From contig SGPM01000573.1 in assembly GCA_004802725.1 (NCBI GenBank), forward strand, positions 1-11,467: 11,467 nt of DNA, in the 5' to 3' direction. The notes beneath the pieces were generated by a model. It made no database searches. It was not told the DNA's origin and saw only the letters and a list, made by a program, of their open reading frames with translations. The DNA comes from Antrodiella citrinella. Taxonomy: Eukaryota > Basidiomycota > Agaricomycetes > Polyporales > Steccherinaceae. Below are positions 6,534-11,467 of this stretch, one piece after another (the stretch's first letter is position 1; the number at the start of each line of letters is the position of its first letter). The position numbers were made by a program, and so were the translations under genes.

Positions 6534-9500
6534 CTACATGAATGACATATTGTCATCATCACCGTAGTCGTAAATATCATCATTCTCGTCTAGCATTAAG
6601 TCCCAAGTATCAGTGCCCCCTGCTTTGGTTGCACCCACTTCAACATCCTCATCTCCAGTGGTCACGGTTTCCGATGTTGCAGCCAGCTCCGTTGCTGACG
6701 AAGGTCCCGCCGAACGAAATAGAAGATCTCTCTGAATGAGGCATTTGAGACATTGCAGCGCCTCCACTATGTCACCTTTGAGCCGGTTTCGAAGTTTACT
6801 GACAGTAATTCCTCCCTGGGAAAAAGCGCGCTCGCTAGAGACTGACGTCGCCATGATAGGCAGATAGTCGCGAGCAATAGATGCCCACACTGGGTAGCGA
6901 GATTGATTCAGCTGGAAACATATCAATAAATGTGCGGCACAAGGAGAGTAGACGGATGGACTTACACCCCACCATTTGACAGTGCTCAATTCCTCGGGCA
7001 GCGCTTCCGACGTGTTCAGATAACGGTGAAACTCGCCCAACCAAGGCTTGCTGGGATCGCCGAGAAGCGCATTCACACTGGAAGTTGATGCGGTAGAGGG
7101 GGCTTCGATATGTTCATCGTCCGAATCATCCGACAGTTCACTGACCAAGGTGCGGATCTTGGATTTCCGCTTCGTAGGCAGTGGAGGCGCTGCTTCATTA
7201 CCGTACATGCTTTTATAGCGATCCTTGAACTGATATGTCTGGAGTTAGTAGGAGTAAAATATGTCTTACAGTAGTAGGAACATACTATTTGTTCCATCAC
7301 TGCAAGTGCGCGTCCACGTAAATCACTGTCCCAGTGTTTCTTGAAGTGAGCTCCTTTCTCATCAGGTACCAAGTCTGTATGCGCTAATGAGTATACTGAC
7401 ATACAAGGACAGAGTATCACGTACACGCCACCACGATGTAAGCATCACAGTCACCTGTCTTGTCATAGTACTCGGCAACCTTCTCGGAGGCAGCATCAAG
7501 CGCAGGTTTGAAAGCTGCATACTGAGGACGAAGTGCACGCGACGACCATGCTTTGTGAAGAGCTTCGAGTGCCGGCAATGCTTGGTGCATTGTGGAGACA
7601 TTTTCGTACGAGAAAGATTGCTGAGCGCGATCAGCATGCTACACCCAGGTATTTATCAGCTTTGTACCGAGTCACAGCGAAAGGTTTATAGAGGGAAAGT
7701 CAGACTCACCGCGAGGAGTTTGACGAATTCAGCTGCGCGTGACCATTCTTGAGTGCTGAGCTGAAGGTCATCAATTGCACGACGCTTGCGGTTATCTGTC
7801 TCCTCAAGACCAATCTCATATACGAAACGATCAACATGCTATATGACCAAACAAATTAGAAATATTTGAGGGATGCGGATGCAAAGAAACGTACATCGCG
7901 TGTTTCGATAGCACGCACTAGCATGATAAATGTTGACGACCACCGGACCTTCATGTCGAGAAGGAGCTGCAGAGGCCGTTCTACGCCGGCTCTTGTTTGA
8001 ACAGTACGAAAAATTTCTTTGCGTTTTGACGATGAACGTTCCTAACATGTTCGGTGTCAGTCTCGCAAGAATGAATGAATAACAACGGGCTCACCTTCAC
8101 GACGATCGCACGTATGAGGCCAATCTCATCTCGCTGCGCTGCATGCCTATCAGGTTTGTGTGACAATGGGTCCGCTGGATCAAAGTGCGGTGATTTGCTA
8201 TACGCAGCAATGAGAGCCTGTGTAGCTAGATTAATGACATGCGCAATGCAGCTAACATGTCTTTGATATCAGTACTCAGGAAAAGCAGACGGCTTCGCGT
8301 ACGCCACTCACTTTACTTGCCGAGACTTCACGTCGTAAGCCTTTCCGGTCTTCGTGAATATGTGTTTGGCGAACTCCCGAAGCATGGTCTTGTTATTGGA
8401 TGCGTTGTCGCAGGTGATATGCCCCACCTACACAACTAATGGTCAGAGTTATCGATAGCAGAGACGAGAACGAGACCGACTTACCTTGTGCGCGACCCCA
8501 ATACGATCAACGATCTTATACAAAGCTTGTCCTAGGCGAACACCGTTGTGCGCACTGTTGAGCCTGGTGAAGCCGATGATTGCGTTCTGCATCTCCCAGT
8601 TGAGTGGCTTGGATTCATCGATCCAGTGTGCTGTCACGGCAAAGTATGCATCGACGTTCCCGGCCTGCCACGCATCACAAGTAAGGCTGATCTCGCCTTT
8701 GCAATTATCGCTCTGCAAACGGTGTCAGCACCAACAACAAGTAGCTTACAGTCAATGAAAATTGCGTACAGCGAACTGGGTGCGTAAATTACCCATTTCC
8801 CTATGAAAAATGCGCAGGATCTCTTCACGTGCGGCTTGACGAGTGGGGATCGTAACGCCGTCCGTGGATCTTGCAGCAAGTTCAATCATTGCCTTGAATT
8901 TAGGATGGTCCAGTGCAGACAGAGGCTGGAGAATAAATATGTTAGCGGACTCCGTTGCGAATCGCGATCATGATAAATACCAACTTGATCTGTTTCTATC
9001 AACCATGCAATTGCCGCCTCGCGGAATGCACGATCAGTATATTTCTGGATATGTTCTCGCTCAGGAAGTGGTCGAAGGTTACCATCGAGGGTTGTTTGCT
9101 GCAAGCGATCGTTCTCGATTGCCTTTGCCACTTCTTTCGCGAGCTTGGTGTGCTTGGGGAGCATCGACTTGAATTGATTCTCCTTCGCCCACGCGTCATA
9201 CAAAGGCTATGATACAAATGGTCAGTATTGAAGACAGCAATGCAAGGTTTATACTACTGCGCACCTTATGTTTTGCTTCGCAATGTCTCCGTAATGTCGT
9301 GACTTCGGCAATGAGATAATTACCTGGCTTACACACTTTGCACATGCGGTGCATGCGTGTTGCTCCGCTGGCGGCCTTCCTAGCGACTGGTTTGTCAAAG
9401 AAATACTTGATGTCCGCTGTCTTGTCGTACTTGGGTTGAGCGAACTCCTCATTGATTGCAGGAACATCAATGTCTTTGAGGAGTCCATCGTCGCCGAGTT

Positions 9501-10201
9501 CGTCGCGCAAGGCTAAGATACATCAGAATTCAGATCAATATAAACAGATGCTAGGAAGATCTGACGTACCACTACGAGATGCAGCTCGCGCACGTTTGCG
9601 ACGAGAAGCCTCAGCGGCTGCGTCGTCATCGCTGTCGTCGTCTTCATCGGAAATGATCGCCGATGGCGATGTGGATGGCGGACGAGGTCGCTTTTCTGAA
9701 AATAAATGAGACACAGTAAGTGAAATGTCTTGAGTACGTACCTCCACGGGGGAGATCGTCGTCCTCGCCCTCGTCGCCCTCATTGTCGCCCTCATTGTCG
9801 CCTTTTCCTTCCTCATCGTCGTCGTCCGAAACATCGATCACGTTTGACCGAGGCTGTGCCGGATCGGCCCCGACGTGTGCTGGTGAGTTGTTGGATGTGC
9901 GTGGGTGGTGAGGTGGGACTGTGAGTGTTGACGTGGAGCCATGAGCTGCAGGGATTGGGCCAGTGACACTAGAGTGTTGAAGTGGGCTATCCGCGGCGAG
10001 AGTTACGGGTTGCAGAGATGGGGGAATGCGAGATCGCTTTGCAGCATCATCGCGCTGGCGTTGGTGCTGGGTAAGCTCGATATCAGCAGAATTGTTGGGG
10101 TCAACAAGACGCTGGGCAGGCTTGCCAACACGTCCGCTTCTTTTCACTGGCAGCGTGGGAGGGCCGTTTGATGTACTGCTCGGAGGTGGTAGATCAGCCA
10201 T
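6534..10201 (-). CDS. hAT-family transposase, about 980 aa, 14 exons, apparently intact
   Basis: It should cut the element out and reinsert it with 8-bp duplications. Exons (minus strand): 10201-9742, 9695-9570, 9512-9265, 9206-8985, 8925-8770, 8712-8485, 8427-8312, 8251-8095, 8041-7895, 7838-7710, 7638-7425, 7374-7286, 7238-6966, 6911-6534. They sum to 2943 nt, with all 13 introns GT-AG and all phases agreeing. Residues 1-195 are low-complexity, with acidic runs and a basic RRKRAR near 185-190 that could be a nuclear signal. A BED zinc finger has C253, C256, H272 and H277. The RNase H-like core shows D417 in LTCDAW and D487 in HITCDN, CxxH at C520/H523 (CIAHVINLATQ), DMKVRWSST near 600, and the catalytic-type glutamate E882 in SVSSERAFS within the C-terminal hAT dimerisation block. 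The tail is acidic. MADLPPP was chosen as start because the acidic domain begins there; in-frame ATGs at 10327 and 10399 could lengthen it. Confidence 0.93.
8713..8769 (-). other. Transposase intron 5 with a competing upstream donor
   Basis: The donor GTACGCAA at 8769 and acceptor TTTGCAG ending at 8713 give phase 0 and restore the frame. Another donor-like GTAATTT lies at 8792; its use would shift the frame and stop within two codons, giving about 397 residues. Frame continuity decides for 8769. Confidence 0.75.
9775..9798. repeat. 12-bp tandem duplication in transposase exon 1
   Basis: CCTCATTGTCGC-type units repeat in tandem on the plus strand and encode the repeated GDNE-like acidic tetrapeptides of the N-terminal region. 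Further related GTCGTC repeats flank it. This is typical low-complexity slippage. Confidence 0.7.
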
Positions 10202-10499
10202 TCTTAGTGGATTCTGGGGCAAAAATGAGTATCCGAAGTGTATACAATCATGCAGATAAAGCGATCTCATACCTGGCGTGATCAGTTTGCGATTGGGGCG
10301 TTGAGTGAGTGCATCCACGCGATCCATTGATCGACATACCGTTTTTAGACAGTATCTTCCTCTTCTGGTAATCTTGCTCAGCAGGTCCCGGATAGCCATC
10401 TTGATTGACAAATGAGAACATGATGATGAGACGGTGATAATCTGCGATAATGGGGTTCCATATGGTTCAAATTTCATATATTTTGTACTTACAAGCCAC
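10202..10499 (-). other. hAT 5' region upstream of the chosen transposase start
   Basis: The transposase frame stays open about 100 codons upstream of MADLPPP, with ATGs at 10399 (MAIRDLLSK) and 10327 (MDRVDAL). A splice-like pair, GTATGAG at 10274 and CCCCAG ending near 10214, is present, but splicing it into the open frame creates a stop. It is therefore either a leader intron or not used. The promoter is presumably between here and the right end; I see no clear TATA box. Confidence 0.45.
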
Positions 10500-10553
10500 G
10501 GCTTCAAAGCTTATGACGGCCGGCTTGCATGTCAAGCCGAGCCGCCGGACCTG

Positions 10554-10564
10554 CCAAAGCTTTG
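10554..10564 (-). promoter_or_regulatory. Right subterminal motif of the hAT element
   Basis: The reverse complement carries AAGCTTTGG, matching the left motif at 6420 in mirrored position. The 10-bp palindrome CAAAGCTTTG covers 10555-10564. Confidence 0.5.
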
Positions 10565-10616
10565 CAAAAAGCTCGGCTCGGCCCGGCTCTCGTAGGGCTC
10601 GGCTTCACGGCTTCAC

Positions 10617-10645
10617 GGCTTTGGGCCGTAGCCGTAACAACACTA
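10617..10645 (-). repeat. hAT terminal inverted repeat, right
   Basis: The reverse complement reads TAGTGTTGTTACGGCT then ACGGCCCAAAGCC, matching the left end with about five bases missing. Just inside, CGTGAAGC is repeated in tandem. Confidence 0.92.
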
Positions 10646-10653
10646 AGTAAGTC
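10646..10653 (+). repeat. Right target-site duplication of the hAT element
   Basis: AGTAAGTC, identical to the left copy at 6320-6327. Confidence 0.95.
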
Positions 10654-10668
10654 TGCACGAATATAACA
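10654..10668 (+). repeat. 93-bp repeat, copy B, right part
   Basis: TGCACGAATATAACA is identical to the end of copy A (4377-4391). With the duplication it gives a 23-base perfect match across the hAT insertion site. Homology ends immediately after ACA in both copies. Confidence 0.88.
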
Positions 10669-11071
10669 GTCTGCAGGTCTAGCACTAGAAGTGAGTAGAC
10701 TGGGTACAGTTGAACTGAGTTACTCAGCCTGGATATGGTGGTTACATCTCGTTTGTGCTTTCCTTGCTGACTCAGACTGTCGCACTCCATGGCACAAGAT
10801 GCTGACATTCATTGTTGGTGGTCAAATTGATAGTTGTTCAATGTTCAATACTCAGCCTATTGTGACTCATACTGAACATGCCAGCTACAACTTGAATATA
10901 AATTGTGTTTTACTATTTACGTCGTTGAGAGTATATGCCTCTTGTCCTCTTACATAGAGTCACTGCCTGTGATTCAGATGATGCATTGTAAGTCAACTCA
11001 CCTATAATAAACATGCTACAGTATGTAAACATTTTCATCTATTACGCACACATCGTTATCGCCAGTTTCCT
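10669..11071. other. No gene recognised
   Basis: One plus-strand frame (about 10691-10957, 88 codons) is open but begins with a non-ATG codon and shows no motif or splice support, so I do not call it. TACTCAGCCT occurs twice (about 10721 and 10850). TGAGTAGACTGG at about 10691 recurs at about 11187. Confidence 0.45.
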
Positions 11072-11164
11072 TCCTGCTAAATGTAGTATATTCTGCATCA
11101 TATGCACTTTCTGATCCAAACTACATAGTGGTCGAATATGACCTGCACCTACCTTACAAGGATT
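11072..11164 (-). repeat. Second dispersed repeat, copy 2 (inverted relative to copy 1)
   Basis: The reverse complement aligns with 5317-5421 over its full length, apart from about ten missing bases and scattered substitutions. The two copies lie 5.7 kb apart in opposite orientation, with the hAT element between them. Confidence 0.8.
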
Positions 11165-11467
11165 GTGGAAAAACATGAGACAGATGAGTAGACTGGTTGT
11201 GAGCTGGGAGTCGGAAGAATAAGAATCAGCAAAATTAATTGCCTAATACAGCATATATAAGTCCAAAGAAAACTAAATAATATGATACTTCATTTTCACA
11301 CCATGTTTTATTCGGCTGTGCATACCGTGCAATACGATTATAGCTGATCAAAGTGGAACATAATTATCTCTCCTTTCTCAAGCCATTCCAGCATGCGCCA
11401 CTCTATATCCTACACCTACAATTACGGAACTGTTGTGTGTTACACTTACAATGAAATCCCAGAATCA
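11165..11467. other. AT-rich right end, no gene recognised
   Basis: No long frame on either strand and no recognisable RNA or repeat, apart from the short TGAGTAGACTGG motif shared with 10691. Confidence 0.45.

Larger units (their letters stand above)
6328..10645 (-). mobile_element. Complete hAT-superfamily DNA transposon
   Basis: The 4318-bp element has terminal inverted repeats starting TAGTGTTGTTACGGCT, perfect for 16 bp. They then continue with an indel of about 5 bp into a shared CGGCCCAAAGCC. It is flanked by a perfect 8-bp duplication. The single internal gene is a hAT transposase on the minus strand. Both ends, about 150-200 bp, are GC-rich and dense in AAGCC/GGCTT and GCTCGG motifs. 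Removing the element and one duplication restores a sequence collinear with copy A. The identical duplications, well-matched ends and open transposase indicate a recent insertion that could be autonomous. Confidence 0.95.

Noticed and set aside
8075..9212. Several plus-strand frames of 60-110 codons within the hAT element
   Set aside because: They run across transposase exon-intron borders on the other strand and have no motif.
9452..9924. Plus-strand Ser/Pro/Arg-rich open frames opposite the transposase N-terminus
   Set aside because: They are antisense shadows of the acidic low-complexity exons, with no independent evidence.
10214..10274. Extra coding intron at the 5' end of the transposase gene
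   Set aside because: Joining across it puts a stop codon in frame shortly after, so it cannot be a coding intron in the reconstructed frame.
10691..10957. 88-codon plus-strand open frame near the right end
   Set aside because: It has a non-ATG start, no motif, no splice support and AT-rich codons; it looks like a chance opening.

Overview
The window looks like a repeat-rich, gene-poor stretch of a filamentous fungal nuclear genome, most likely a mushroom-forming basidiomycete (Agaricomycetes). The evidence is the very short GT-AG introns (46-71 nt), a P-loop NTPase of a type I recognise from agaricomycete genomes, and a multi-intron hAT transposase. The species assignment is inference, since nothing could be searched.

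Layout. (1) Positions 1-1600, plus strand: the middle and end of an intron-containing P-loop NTPase gene. It is cut by the left window edge and appears truncated at its 3' end, where the sequence turns AT-rich. (2) 1601-3115: no convincing gene, but an 11-bp and a 12-bp minisatellite. (3) 3116-4297: an element of about 1.18 kb bounded by 31-32 bp terminal inverted repeats. It carries a TATA box, a perfect hairpin and a decayed proline/acid-rich ORF that hops frame where the assembly has scattered N bases. (4) 4299-4391: a roughly 93-bp repeat, copy A. (5) 4392-6258: AT-rich DNA, one copy of a second dispersed repeat, a 23-bp tandem duplication and a purine-rich block. (6) 6259-6327 continuing at 10646-10668: copy B of the 93-bp repeat, split in two by (7) a complete hAT DNA transposon at 6328-10645. 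(8) 10669-11467: no gene; it holds the second, inverted copy of the repeat at 5317-5421.

The best-supported object is the hAT transposon. It is 4318 bp long, with a perfect 8-bp target-site duplication (AGTAAGTC), a 16-bp perfect terminal inverted repeat and a minus-strand transposase gene. I reconstructed that gene as 14 exons and 13 GT-AG introns encoding about 980 residues without stop or frameshift. It keeps the BED zinc finger, the RNase H-like acidic residues, the CxxH motif and the C-terminal dimerisation block. It could be an autonomous, recently moved element.

The history can be read as layers. A 93-bp repeat existed in at least two copies. Copy B lost most of its CpG dinucleotides by transition, as expected of cytosine methylation and deamination. 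The hAT then inserted into copy B, and copy A shows what the uninterrupted site looked like. I found no sign of an operon, a CRISPR array, a tRNA or an rRNA. I see no clearly new biological system; the least explained object is the TIR-bounded 1.18-kb element.
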